Of a stretch of DNA of 10,084 bases, positions 1 to 6,630 are shown piece after piece; position 1 is the first letter of the stretch; every line of letters begins with the position of its first letter. The position numbers and the translations under genes are program-made. The notes beneath the pieces are model-generated. The model ran no database searches. It was not told where the DNA came from and saw only the letters and a list, made by a program, of their open reading frames with translations. Origin of the DNA: Cryomorphaceae bacterium (GTDB lineage: Bacteria > Bacteroidota > Bacteroidia > Flavobacteriales > BACL11); assembly GCA_949511925.1 (NCBI GenBank), contig CATEYX010000045.1, forward strand, positions 1-10,084, in the 5' to 3' direction.

Positions 1-47
1 AAGATTTCATAAAAATAAAGTAGTATATTCGTTCTCAAAAACAAGAA

Positions 48-55
48 CAAAAGTA
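48..55 (-). promoter_or_regulatory. Possible leftward -7 promoter element (TACTTTTG)
   Basis: Read on the minus strand these bases are TACTTTTG, an exact match to the Bacteroidota -7 consensus TAnnTTTG. Transcription would run leftward, away from recQ, starting near base 44. A minus-strand ATG lies at 10-8, leaving room for a leader of about 34 bases and only three codons inside the window, so a divergent gene may begin there; too little is visible to call it. No clear -33 TTG is seen at the expected distance. The recQ direction has only a 7-of-8 match (TACTTTTA, 57-64, plus strand), too close to the recQ ATG at 73 to leave more than a very short leader. Confidence 0.35.
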
Positions 56-72
56 TTACTTTTATATTAAGA

Positions 73-2256
73 ATGAGCATTTCTAAAGAAACACTAAACA
101 AAAACCTAAAAAGCATATTTGGCTTCAATAGCTTTAGGGCAGATCAAGAGGACATCATCCTTAACTTGCTAGAAGGAAAAGATAGTATGGTAATAATGCC
201 AACAGGTGGAGGGAAATCCATGTGTTATCAATTACCAGCTTTAATATCTGACGGCTGTGCAATTGTGGTATCACCACTTATTGCGCTAATGAAAAATCAA
301 GTAGATGTGTTAAGAGGACACTATCAGAATGATAGTATTGCCCATGTACTTAACTCTTCATTAACAAAAACGCAAACCAATCAGGTAAAGGAAGATATAA
401 AATCAGGGAAAACAAAACTATTGTATGTTGCCCCTGAATCCTTAGTAAAAACTGAGAATACAGAATTTTTCAGATCAGTAAAAATTTCATTTTATGCTAT
501 TGATGAAGCCCATTGTATTTCAGAATGGGGACATGATTTTAGACCAGAATACCGTAAACTAAAACAAATAATCGACAATATAGGACAGGCTCCTGTAATT
601 GCACTTACTGCTACTGCAACTCCTAAAGTAAGGCAAGATATAATGAGGAATCTTAAGATAAATGACGGAAAACTATATCTTGATTCATTTAATAGAAGTA
701 ACCTTTTTTATGAAATACGTCCTAAAAAAGATGTTGCCAAACAAATAATAAAATATATAAGTACTCGTAAAGGAGAGTCGGGAATTGTATACTGCCTTAG
801 TAGAAAAAAAGTGGAGGAAATAGCAGAAACTCTACAGATAAATGGAATAAAAGCATTGCCTTATCACGCAGGTCTAGAAGCAAAAAAGAGAGTAGCACAT
901 CAAGAGGCATTCTTAATGGATGATTGTGATGTTATAGTAGCAACTATTGCCTTTGGGATGGGAATTGATAAACCAGACATCAGATATGTAGTACACCATG
1001 ATATACCTAAAAGTTTAGAAGGATATTACCAAGAAACTGGTCGTGCAGGTAGAGATGGTGGAAAAGGAGATTTAATTACTTTCTATGATTACAAGGACAT
1101 TGAAAAATTAGAAAAATTTCTACAAGGAAAACCAGTTGCCGAACAAGAAGTTGGTCGATTACTTATAATGGAAACCATTGCTTTTTCTGAAACTTCCATG
1201 TGCAGAAGAAAGTACTTACTCCACTATTTTGGTGAAGAATTTGATGCAGTTAAATGTGAGAACATGTGCGACAACTGCAAGGATCCTAAAGAAAAAACAG
1301 AAGGAAAAAAATATGTTAAACTCTTACTTGAAGGAGTTTTTGCCTGCCGTGATCGCTTCAAACCAAAAGAAATGGCCAGTATTATGATAGGAGATAGCAA
1401 TTCGCTTATCAAACAACATATGTCACAGATTGAACATGTATTTGGTTCAGGAAAAGATAAATCAATAGGATTTTGGCATTCGATAATAAGACAAGTATAT
1501 GTAAAACAACTACTGACTAAAGAAATTGAAAGCTACGGTACGCTTAAAATTACTGAGGCAGGGAAAGAGTATATCAAAAATCCATATAGTTTTGAGATAA
1601 CGGAAGATCATGACTATGATAATATGAATGTTTCTGACAGTAGTCAGCAAAAAGGAATAGCAATAGACCAGGTACTTTTCAATATCCTGAAAGATTTAAG
1701 AAAAAGAGTAGGTAAAGAAATAGGCCTCCCTCCTGCTATCTTATTTATGGAACCTTCTTTAATTGACATGGCTAACCAGTACCCTATATCAATTGAAGAA
1801 ATGGCACAAGTTCAAGGTGTAGGACTAGGGAAAGCTAAAAAATATGGACAAGATTTCATTAATGCAATTAAGGAATATGTAGATGAAAATGAAATTGATC
1901 GCCCTCAGGATATTGTTGTTAGAACAGTAGCCAATACAAAATCAAACAAAATATACATCATACAATCACTAGATAAAAAACTATGGATTGATGATATTGC
2001 AAAAGGAAAAGGACTTAACCGAGTTGAACTACTTACCGAAATGGAAGAGATAGTTGAAAAAGGAACTCGCCTTAACTTAGATCATATTATCCTAGACATG
2101 ATGGAAGAAGATGAACGAGAAGATATTCATGATTTCTTTAAAGAGACAGAGGAATTCTCCTTTGATGAAGCTAGAATTGAGTTTGATGAAGATGAATTTA
2201 ATGATGACGAGATTCGCCTATTAAGGATTGACTTCATCTCAAAAGTAGCAAATTAA
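73..2256 (+). CDS. recQ: ATP-dependent DNA helicase RecQ
   Basis: A 3'-5' superfamily 2 DNA helicase that unwinds recombination and stalled-fork intermediates in the cytoplasm. The 727-residue protein has the full RecQ order. Motif 0 contains Q25; Walker A is PTGGGKS (43-49); the DEAH box is D144-H147, followed at once by the aromatic-rich loop (about 148-160) that couples DNA binding to ATP hydrolysis. Motif III is LTATAT (178-183), motif V is around 287-300, and the motif VI arginine finger lies in QETGRAGRDG (320-329). The RQC zinc site is complete (C377, C395, C399, C402), followed by the winged helix (about 410-505) and an HRDC domain (about 530-605, with QGVG at 581-584). Residues 610-727 form an extension: an HTH-like part (about 622-690) and an acidic stretch (about 691-714). 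E. coli RecQ is about 610 residues; the longer form is, from memory, usual in Bacteroidota. The start has an A-rich upstream region and no clear Shine-Dalgarno. The stop overlaps the next ATG by one base (TAATG). Confidence 0.97.
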   Translation: MSISKETLNKNLKSIFGFNSFRADQEDIILNLLEGKDSMVIMPTGGGKSMCYQLPALISDGCAIVVSPLIALMKNQVDVLRGHYQNDSIAHVLNSSLTKTQTNQVKEDIKSGKTKLLYVAPESLVKTENTEFFRSVKISFYAIDEAHCISEWGHDFRPEYRKLKQIIDNIGQAPVIALTATATPKVRQDIMRNLKINDGKLYLDSFNRSNLFYEIRPKKDVAKQIIKYISTRKGESGIVYCLSRKKVEEIAETLQINGIKALPYHAGLEAKKRVAHQEAFLMDDCDVIVATIAFGMGIDKPDIRYVVHHDIPKSLEGYYQETGRAGRDGGKGDLITFYDYKDIEKLEKFLQGKPVAEQEVGRLLIMETIAFSETSMCRRKYLLHYFGEEFDAVKCENMCDNCKDPKEKTEGKKYVKLLLEGVFACRDRFKPKEMASIMIGDSNSLIKQHMSQIEHVFGSGKDKSIGFWHSIIRQVYVKQLLTKEIESYGTLKITEAGKEYIKNPYSFEITEDHDYDNMNVSDSSQQKGIAIDQVLFNILKDLRKRVGKEIGLPPAILFMEPSLIDMANQYPISIEEMAQVQGVGLGKAKKYGQDFINAIKEYVDENEIDRPQDIVVRTVANTKSNKIYIIQSLDKKLWIDDIAKGKGLNRVELLTEMEEIVEKGTRLNLDHIILDMMEEDEREDIHDFFKETEEFSFDEARIEFDEDEFNDDEIRLLRIDFISKVAN

Positions 2257-2771
2257 TGAATACCCTTATTTTATCCAGCTCATTATCCGAAAACTCACGC
2301 TCGTATTTGTTATGTAAAGCAGTAGAGCAAGAGTTAATTTCAAAAGGAAACAATATAACTTTTGTTGATTCAAAAGAAATTCCTATGCAACCTTTTCATA
2401 GAGAAATAAGTGAGGAAATGAAAGCACTTAGCGAACAGGTAGGAAAAGCGGACAACATTATAATTGGTATGGGAGTACATTGCTATAGCATTAATGATTC
2501 CTTAAAAGTTTTACTAGAAGGTTGTTTTGGAAAAGCAACAGGGAAATTTTTTGGCATACTATGTGCTGCAGGAGGTGAAAGAAGCTACCTTGTAACACAA
2601 CACCTTACTCAAATATGTATGAATGAATCGCGTATGATGCAGTTGCCTAGAGTTGTTTATGCTACTGGTAACGATTTTACAGAAAACAGAATTATATCTA
2701 AAGAATTATCGGAAAGAATAGAGCTCTTTTCAGAAGAATTCCATTTGATAGGAAATAAATTACTAGCCTAA
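2256..2771 (+). CDS. NADPH-dependent FMN reductase-family flavoprotein
   Basis: A small (171-residue) cytoplasmic flavodoxin-fold protein of the FMN_red family, which reduces FMN, quinones or other acceptors with NAD(P)H. The first beta strand leads into an FMN-phosphate loop, SSSLSENSRS (7-16). A second strand-loop at 68-80 (IIIGMGVHCYSIN) sits where the family usually has a P-x-Y flavin-contacting turn, but the proline is absent. CAAGGERS (103-110) is the third flavin-binding loop. Length is normal for the family. The ATG overlaps the recQ stop by one base, so translation is probably coupled and the pair co-transcribed. The 3' end overlaps the convergent amidohydrolase gene by four bases. 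The true substrate cannot be told; an azoreductase- or quinone-reductase-like role is equally possible. Confidence 0.85.
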   Translation: MNTLILSSSLSENSRSYLLCKAVEQELISKGNNITFVDSKEIPMQPFHREISEEMKALSEQVGKADNIIIGMGVHCYSINDSLKVLLEGCFGKATGKFFGILCAAGGERSYLVTQHLTQICMNESRMMQLPRVVYATGNDFTENRIISKELSERIELFSEEFHLIGNKLLA

Positions 2772-3937
2772 TTTTTAATGGCTAGATAAGCCATTAGTCC
2801 CATCCCCACTTTTAAGGAAGATTCATCAATATTGAAACGAGAAGTGTGCAAACCATGGGTAACTCTTTTACTCTTTTTAGCCGTACCTAAACGGTAAAAA
2901 CAAGAAGGAACTTGATGAGAATAATACGAAAAATCCTCAGCAGTCATTCTAATAGGTAAATCAATTACATTTTCTGCACCCATATATTCTTTTGCAAAAA
3001 CAATTGACTTTTTAGCTAACGCTTCATCATTCACCAAACACGGATAACCCTTACGAATATCAAAATCAATTATCAAACTATAAGCTTCAGCTATAGTGTT
3101 AGCTATTACTAGCATCTTTTCATGAGTCTTAATTCTAAAATCTTCATTCATTGCTCGTAAAGTACCTTTGAGTTTTACCTGCTCAGGAATAACATTAGTT
3201 GAACCTAAACCCTCAATAAATCCGATTGCTAAAACACAGGGTCTATCTTTCTCTTTCTTAGAAAATTCATCAAGGGCAGTAATTAACTTTGCAGCTGCAA
3301 GTAAGGGGCTATTATATTTTTCGGGTAATGCAGCATGCCCTCCTTTCCCTTTAATGGTAATATGCAATTCATCAGTTGATGCCATATATATTCCTGGTCG
3401 GAAACCTACTTTTCCCACTTCTAAATCAGGAAATACATGTTGACCAAGCATTTTTTCAACCTTAGGGTTATCAAGCACACCTTCTTTTATCATTTGTTGT
3501 GCTCCACCAGGAAGCATCTCTTCAGCAGGCTGAAAAATAAATTTTATACTTCCCTCCCATTCTGTTTTTAAAGTATTTAAAATATTTATAACACCTAACA
3601 AGGATGCCGTATGTGCGTCATGACCACAAGCGTGCATTACACCATTATTTACCGAACAATAATCAACTTCATTTTCCTCAACAATAGGTAAAGCATCAAA
3701 ATCGGCACGCAAAGCAATTGTTTTCGAACTCGGATTATTTCCTTTAAGCAATACTACAATTCCAGTATCGGCTATATCCTCAGTAAAAGGGATATCCCAA
3801 CCACTAAGTACAGACTTAATATAAGCTGACGTTTTATATTCGTTAAAAGAAAGTTCAGGGTTTTTATGAAGATGTCTTCTAATAGATACCACCTCATCAA
3901 AAATACTTTCGGCTAGTTGTTTTATTTTAGCTATCAT
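2768..3937 (-). CDS. M20 (M20D) family amidohydrolase
   Basis: A two-metal hydrolase of the N-acyl-L-amino-acid amidohydrolase / hippurate hydrolase / IAA-amino-acid hydrolase group, which cleaves an amide to release an amino acid and a carboxylate. The 389-residue length is typical. Metal ligands, by analogy with plant ILL2, are C104 and H106 in MHACGHDAHT (101-110), E140 in QPAEE (136-140, E139 the likely general base), H167 in GQHVFP, and H364 in HGLHT (361-365). RADFDALP (77-84) is the conserved strand before the first metal site. The lid/dimerisation domain spans about 186-300 and contains the usual KGKGGHAALPE (196-206). No signal peptide, so cytoplasmic. The ATG overlaps the stop of the TSUP gene by four bases (ATGA), implying coupling. 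The gene ends tail-to-tail with the flavoprotein gene. Substrate is not decidable from sequence; carboxypeptidase or peptidoglycan roles are less likely given the M20D motifs. Confidence 0.93.
   Translation of the reverse strand: MIAKIKQLAESIFDEVVSIRRHLHKNPELSFNEYKTSAYIKSVLSGWDIPFTEDIADTGIVVLLKGNNPSSKTIALRADFDALPIVEENEVDYCSVNNGVMHACGHDAHTASLLGVINILNTLKTEWEGSIKFIFQPAEEMLPGGAQQMIKEGVLDNPKVEKMLGQHVFPDLEVGKVGFRPGIYMASTDELHITIKGKGGHAALPEKYNSPLLAAAKLITALDEFSKKEKDRPCVLAIGFIEGLGSTNVIPEQVKLKGTLRAMNEDFRIKTHEKMLVIANTIAEAYSLIIDFDIRKGYPCLVNDEALAKKSIVFAKEYMGAENVIDLPIRMTAEDFSYYSHQVPSCFYRLGTAKKSKRVTHGLHTSRFNIDESSLKVGMGLMAYLAIKN
2776..2796. repeat. 8-bp inverted repeat at a convergent gene junction
   Basis: TAATGGCT (2776-2783) and AGCCATTA (2789-2796) are perfect inverted copies around a 5-base centre, AGATA. 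The hairpin lies just past the flavoprotein stop and inside the last codons of the convergent amidohydrolase gene. No T-tract follows the stem on either strand (T residues precede it on the plus strand), so it is not a standard intrinsic terminator. It is the only hairpin I see where both transcripts should end, so it could weakly block or stabilise 3' ends; that is inference. Confidence 0.45.
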
Positions 3938-4302
3938 TTTGAAGAAATAAGTTTAATAGCCCCAAGTAACATGATCACACCAAAAACTCTCCGCACCATT
4001 TGAGGAGGTAAACTAAGGGAAAGCTTAGATCCTAAATATCCGCCAATAACAAAAGTAAAAGCAATGACAATAGCATATTCCCATTTTACAAATCCTTCCT
4101 TATAATAATTAATAGCAGCCAGAATACCAATAGGAGGTAACATAGCAAAAAGAGCTGTCCCTTGAGCCTCATGCTGAGTTAAACCCAAAAAAATAATCAA
4201 TAAAGGTATCATTAAAATACCACCACCAACACCTACTAAACCGCTAAGAACACCAGCTAGCAAACCAATAATAATCAAGATTATAAAAGTTGAAACACTC
4301 AT
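3934..4302 (-). CDS. Half-length TSUP (TauE/SafE-type) membrane permease
   Basis: An integral inner-membrane protein of the TSUP family, whose members export or import sulfite, sulfoacetate, sulfolactate or other organic anions. From the ATG at 4302 it is 122 residues with about four hydrophobic segments. It has one copy of the family signature: the glycine-rich GLVGVGGGILMIPLL early in the protein, then GGYLGSKL, then a closing R-x-FGVIMLLGAIK helix. Full TSUP proteins (about 250 residues) contain two such halves, so this one probably works as a homodimer (inference). Half-size members are common in Bacteroidota genomes. A longer frame opens with TTG at 4338, but the added residues (PVPVFPFYIC) look unlike the family start and overlap a promoter match, so 4302 is chosen. 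It precedes the M20 amidohydrolase with an ATGA overlap; a shared substrate or product is plausible but unproven. Confidence 0.88.
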   Translation of the reverse strand: MSVSTFIILIIIGLLAGVLSGLVGVGGGILMIPLLIIFLGLTQHEAQGTALFAMLPPIGILAAINYYKEGFVKWEYAIVIAFTFVIGGYLGSKLSLSLPPQMVRRVFGVIMLLGAIKLISSK

Positions 4303-4306
4303 ACTA

Positions 4307-4338
4307 CAAATGTAAAAAGGAAAAACAGGTACAGGCAA
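4307..4338 (-). promoter_or_regulatory. Promoter for the TSUP-amidohydrolase operon
   Basis: On the minus strand a -33-type TTG (4338-4336), a 21-base gap and TACATTTG (4314-4307) match the Bacteroidota arrangement TTG/TTTG-N19-21-TAnnTTTG. Only four bases separate the -7 element from the ATG at 4302, so transcription would start at or within a base or two of the start codon, giving a leaderless or near-leaderless mRNA. This is the only candidate here with both elements at correct spacing. Confidence 0.6.
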
Positions 4339-4372
4339 GCGAAAACGGATAGTTTTAACACACTAATTAACA

Positions 4373-4380
4373 TATCTTTG
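4373..4380 (+). promoter_or_regulatory. -7 promoter element for the MBL-fold hydrolase gene
   Basis: TATCTTTG matches TAnnTTTG exactly and lies 37 bases before the ATG at 4418, giving a leader of about 33 bases. The -33 region is weak: only a T-run at 4353-4356, about 16 bases upstream, slightly too close. With the minus-strand promoter at 4307-4338 it forms a compact divergent promoter region. Confidence 0.55.
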
Positions 4381-4417
4381 CCAGAAGAAAGACAGTAAAA
4401 AAACTAAAATAATAGCT

Positions 4418-5056
4418 ATGAAAGTCAAATCCTTTACATTCAATCCTTTTCAAGAGAATACTTATGTGGTATATGATGATACTAAGGAGTGTATAATTAT
4501 AGATCCAGGATGTTATAGTGAAAAAGAGAGAACAGAATTAAGGAGATTCATTACGGGTGAAGGGTTAAAGCCAGTAAAACTGATTAACACCCATTGTCAT
4601 ATTGACCATGTGCTTGGTAACAAGTTTGCAAGTGAACTTTGGGATTTAGAACTCTATATGCATAAAGAAGATTTACTATTACTTGAAAACGCAGGAAGCA
4701 TTAGTAAAATGTATGGCTTGGATGATTATGAAGGATCACCTTCTCCAAAACATTTTTTAGCAGAAGGGAATACCCTAAATTTTGGGGATAGTAGTTTCAA
4801 TATACTATTTACACCAGGACATTCACCAGGACATATTTGTTTGCATAGCCAAGAAAACAATTTAGTAATTGCTGGAGATGTACTTTTTCAAAGAAGTATA
4901 GGGCGTACTGATTTACCAGGAGGAGATCATAATGCGCTTATCAACAGCATTAAAAGCAAACTATTTACCTTAGATAATGAAACAAAGGTGTACTGCGGGC
5001 ACGGACGGAGTACTACAATAGGATATGAGAAGGAGCATAATCCACACCTACAATAG
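4418..5056 (+). CDS. MBL-fold metallohydrolase, glyoxalase II-like
   Basis: A 212-residue cytoplasmic metallo-beta-lactamase-fold hydrolase of the short glyoxalase-II-like (YcbL-like) group, which hydrolyses thioesters such as S-lactoylglutathione or related substrates. The binuclear metal site is complete: HCHIDH (H59, H61, D63, H64), H135 in PGHSPGH, bridging D154 in AGDVLF, and H195 in CGHG. GRTDLPGGD (162-170) is the usual family turn. It is shorter than classical glyoxalase II (about 250 residues) and lacks the C-terminal glutathione-binding helical domain, so glutathione thioester specificity should not be assumed; lactonase or other thioesterase activity is possible. It is monocistronic: divergent from the TSUP operon and convergent with the zinc-ribbon gene 56 bases downstream. 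The leader has no clear Shine-Dalgarno. Confidence 0.9.
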   Translation: MKVKSFTFNPFQENTYVVYDDTKECIIIDPGCYSEKERTELRRFITGEGLKPVKLINTHCHIDHVLGNKFASELWDLELYMHKEDLLLLENAGSISKMYGLDDYEGSPSPKHFLAEGNTLNFGDSSFNILFTPGHSPGHICLHSQENNLVIAGDVLFQRSIGRTDLPGGDHNALINSIKSKLFTLDNETKVYCGHGRSTTIGYEKEHNPHLQ

Positions 5057-5096
5057 GCACAGAATAAAAGAGGATGGAAGCAAACCTCATATCCTA
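5019..5096 (+). repeat. 11-bp long-range inverted repeat across the MBL gene end
   Basis: TAGGATATGAG (5019-5029, inside the last codons of the hydrolase gene) and CTCATATCCTA (5086-5096) are perfect inverted copies 56 bases apart. The right arm is followed by AAATTTTTATAATTT. Between them, GAGG (5070-5073) can pair with CCTC (5085-5088) and AGGAT (5071-5075) with ATCCT (5091-5095), so the right arm has competing partners. It may form the transcript 3' end, although the loop is far longer than in a standard terminator and As precede the T-tract. Confidence 0.5.
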
Positions 5097-5112
5097 AAAT
5101 TTTTATAATTTA

Positions 5113-5304
5113 CTATATAGCACAACTCATATCTTCCCCACAACATAAAGGAGATTTGATTTTACCATGTCCATTTGGGCATTTCGAAATCTGCACCTCT
5201 CTACCGTCATCTAACTTGAGTACATCATTAACTAATGGCACATCACACTTACCACAAGTTGCATTAACAGTCATACCACATTTATCACACTTATAAGTTT
5301 CCAT
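5113..5304 (-). CDS. Small cysteine-rich zinc-ribbon protein
   Basis: A 63-residue cytoplasmic protein of unknown function. Cysteines are at 6, 9, 17, 20, 42, 54, 55 and 61, with H46. The first four form two CxxC knuckles (CDKC, CGKC), a classic zinc ribbon. A middle strand pair (about 24-40) separates them from CPNGH (42-46) and a closing CCGEDMSC, which recalls the CCG-x-x-M ending of desulfoferrodoxin- and rubredoxin-like metal sites. The frame can be extended to 5343, but those 13 residues (MVLTFSLYLLKNI) are unlike a zinc ribbon and the added DNA contains a -7 promoter match, so the start at 5304 is chosen. The gene lies 75 bases after the permease stop on the same strand and probably has its own promoter. 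One or two bound metals (zinc or iron) are likely; the role is not known. Confidence 0.75.
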   Translation of the reverse strand: METYKCDKCGMTVNATCGKCDVPLVNDVLKLDDGREVQISKCPNGHGKIKSPLCCGEDMSCAI

Positions 5305-5316
5305 AATATTTTTTAA

Positions 5317-5324
5317 CAAATATA
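5317..5324 (-). promoter_or_regulatory. -7 promoter element for the zinc-ribbon gene
   Basis: On the minus strand these bases read TATATTTG, an exact TAnnTTTG match ending 12 bases before the ATG at 5304, which would give a leader of roughly 9 bases. I see no -33 TTG at the expected spacing. Its position argues against starting translation at 5343. Confidence 0.5.
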
Positions 5325-5379
5325 AGGAAAAAGTTAAAACCATGGGATAAAATAATTTCTTTCAGCTGGACTTTTTCTT

Positions 5380-6603
5380 TTATAATATAATTCTTCTTTT
5401 CTCATAATCCAACACTAATAAATAATACATAAACACCCCAAATGCATACAAAGCAGCTGTTATATAAAAGATATAAGCATAAGGTAGGCCTTCAGCTTTT
5501 AAGTACCTAAATATTTGCGAACTGAAAAACCAACTTCCACTCCAAATTGCTGCCATAATAGCACTTAGCATTTCCTGGTTTTTCTTTCCCACATAATTCA
5601 TAGTAAGTTCGGAAGTCATAGGGGCGGCCATATTCATAAGTGGAGTTCTTATCCAAAAGCATAAAACAGCTATAGGAAATGCCCACCAATATTGTGTAAA
5701 AAACTCAGTTGTAGCCAAAGCAATCAAAGCAATAACTGCAGTAGTTTGGGTGTAAGTAATTCCTTTTTTAAATCCTAACTTATTTTTTATATTAGGAACA
5801 AGTAAGGCCAAAATAGCAACTAATACACTAGCAACTCCACCTATAACAGCAAATCCTGTAGAATCTACTTGAAAATTATGAAAAAAGAATAAATTAATGA
5901 AGGGAATAGTTAAACCCGCCCCAACAGCAATAATAAGCGTAGGAATAATAGCCTTAAGCAACAAAGCCCAATCATAGGATTTCCATTGCAAACCTTTTTT
6001 GACAGGTACAACTAAATCCACCTTCATTTTTAACAAATAATACACGCCAAAAAATCCTATAAAAGCAATAAATAACAAAATAATACCTTCATCAATTTCT
6101 TTCATAAATTGCCCAAAGCCGAAGATGATTATTCCACTTAAAATTGTACCAAAACTATGAGTTGCATAATTTAAGGATATAGCATGCGATTGATTCGCAA
6201 CTGAAGTATTTCGCATTACATAAGGCAAAGCACTTACTTGAAACAAAGTAAAAACAATCCCCCATAAAATAAATAATGTTGGCAAATACTGATACAAAGC
6301 ATATTGCACTGCCAAAACAAGTGCGATAGCAACCGTAGGTACACCTAAGCTTCCTAGTATAAAAAAAGGTTTTAATGGTTTTCCTTTTATATAAAACCCC
6401 AAAGGAAATGCTAACAACATAACTGCCAAAAAGCGGTAGGAAATAAAATTAGCTATCTCAGGATCAGAGAATCCTTGCTTTGCTAAATAGATATTTAAAA
6501 TCAGAAAGAAAGCCGCCCCAATTAACTGAACAAAAAACTCTGCCTTTATCATCAAAAGAACGTGTTCTTCTAATTGTAAATATGACTTAATAATTTTTTT
6601 CAA
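5380..6603 (-). CDS. MFS-type membrane permease, substrate unknown
   Basis: An inner-membrane protein of 407 residues with about 12 hydrophobic helices (roughly 17-40, 50-72, 79-101, 106-130, 145-165, 172-191, 211-235, 250-270, 283-302, 306-325, 347-366, 375-398). It resembles the major facilitator superfamily: length, six-plus-six arrangement with a charged central loop (192-210, KMKVDLVVPVKKG), a motif A-like RFLAVMLLAFPLG (57-69), and RTPLMNMAAPMTSE (319-332) between helices 10 and 11, similar to other uncharacterised MFS proteins. The substrate cannot be predicted. The start is uncertain. No upstream ATG is available before an in-frame TAA at 6615-6613; a TTG at 6603 begins a plausible amphipathic lead-in (KKIIKSYLQLEE), and the first ATG is at 6552, right before helix 1. 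The TTG lies 18 bases after the DUF4286 stop, so it may share the serS transcript. Confidence 0.82.
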   Translation of the reverse strand: MKKIIKSYLQLEEHVLLMIKAEFFVQLIGAAFFLILNIYLAKQGFSDPEIANFISYRFLAVMLLAFPLGFYIKGKPLKPFFILGSLGVPTVAIALVLAVQYALYQYLPTLFILWGIVFTLFQVSALPYVMRNTSVANQSHAISLNYATHSFGTILSGIIIFGFGQFMKEIDEGIILLFIAFIGFFGVYYLLKMKVDLVVPVKKGLQWKSYDWALLLKAIIPTLIIAVGAGLTIPFINLFFFHNFQVDSTGFAVIGGVASVLVAILALLVPNIKNKLGFKKGITYTQTTAVIALIALATTEFFTQYWWAFPIAVLCFWIRTPLMNMAAPMTSELTMNYVGKKNQEMLSAIMAAIWSGSWFFSSQIFRYLKAEGLPYAYIFYITAALYAFGVFMYYLLVLDYEKRRIIL

Positions 6604-6616
6604 AATAGAATATTAC

Positions 6617-6630
6617 GAATTTTAAAATTC
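6617..6630. repeat. 14-bp perfect palindrome at the permease gene start
   Basis: GAATTTTAAAATTC is self-complementary with no loop and spans the stop of the DUF4286 gene, 14 bases before the TTG start of the permease. A second dyad, AAGAAC-GT-GTTCTT (6556-6569), lies just before the permease's first ATG. Loop-less palindromes are more like protein-binding sites than RNA hairpins, but an AT-rich 14-mer palindrome is expected about once per 10 kb by chance. Confidence 0.35.

Noticed and set aside
31..48. GTTCT-N8-AGAAC dyad upstream of recQ as an SOS-type operator
   Set aside because: The arms are only five bases, AT-rich DNA gives such dyads often, and a LexA-type system cannot be assumed in this group.
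1178..1412. Open frames on both strands within recQ (69 and 62 codons)
   Set aside because: They lie in the zinc-binding/RQC part of an intact RecQ, have no recognisable domain, and are shadows of the real frame.
3168..3443. 91-codon plus-strand frame antisense to the amidohydrolase gene
   Set aside because: It lies wholly within a well-supported M20 gene, has no promoter match or recognisable domain, and its composition mirrors the opposite strand.
4303..4338. N-terminal extension of the TSUP protein from TTG 4338
   Set aside because: The extra residues are not TSUP-like and the DNA is better explained as a promoter; the ATG at 4302 gives a normal start.
5305..5343. 13-residue N-terminal extension of the zinc-ribbon protein
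   Set aside because: It is hydrophobic, unlike zinc-ribbon starts, and contains a -7 promoter match; METYKCDKC is the natural beginning.
5355..5379. CAGCTG palindrome after the permease gene as a terminator
   Set aside because: The 6-bp palindrome has no loop, so it cannot make a standard hairpin with a T-tract.
5507..5689. 60-codon minus-strand frame inside the permease gene, considered as a frameshift
   Set aside because: The permease frame is continuous across it with normal helices, so no frameshift is needed.
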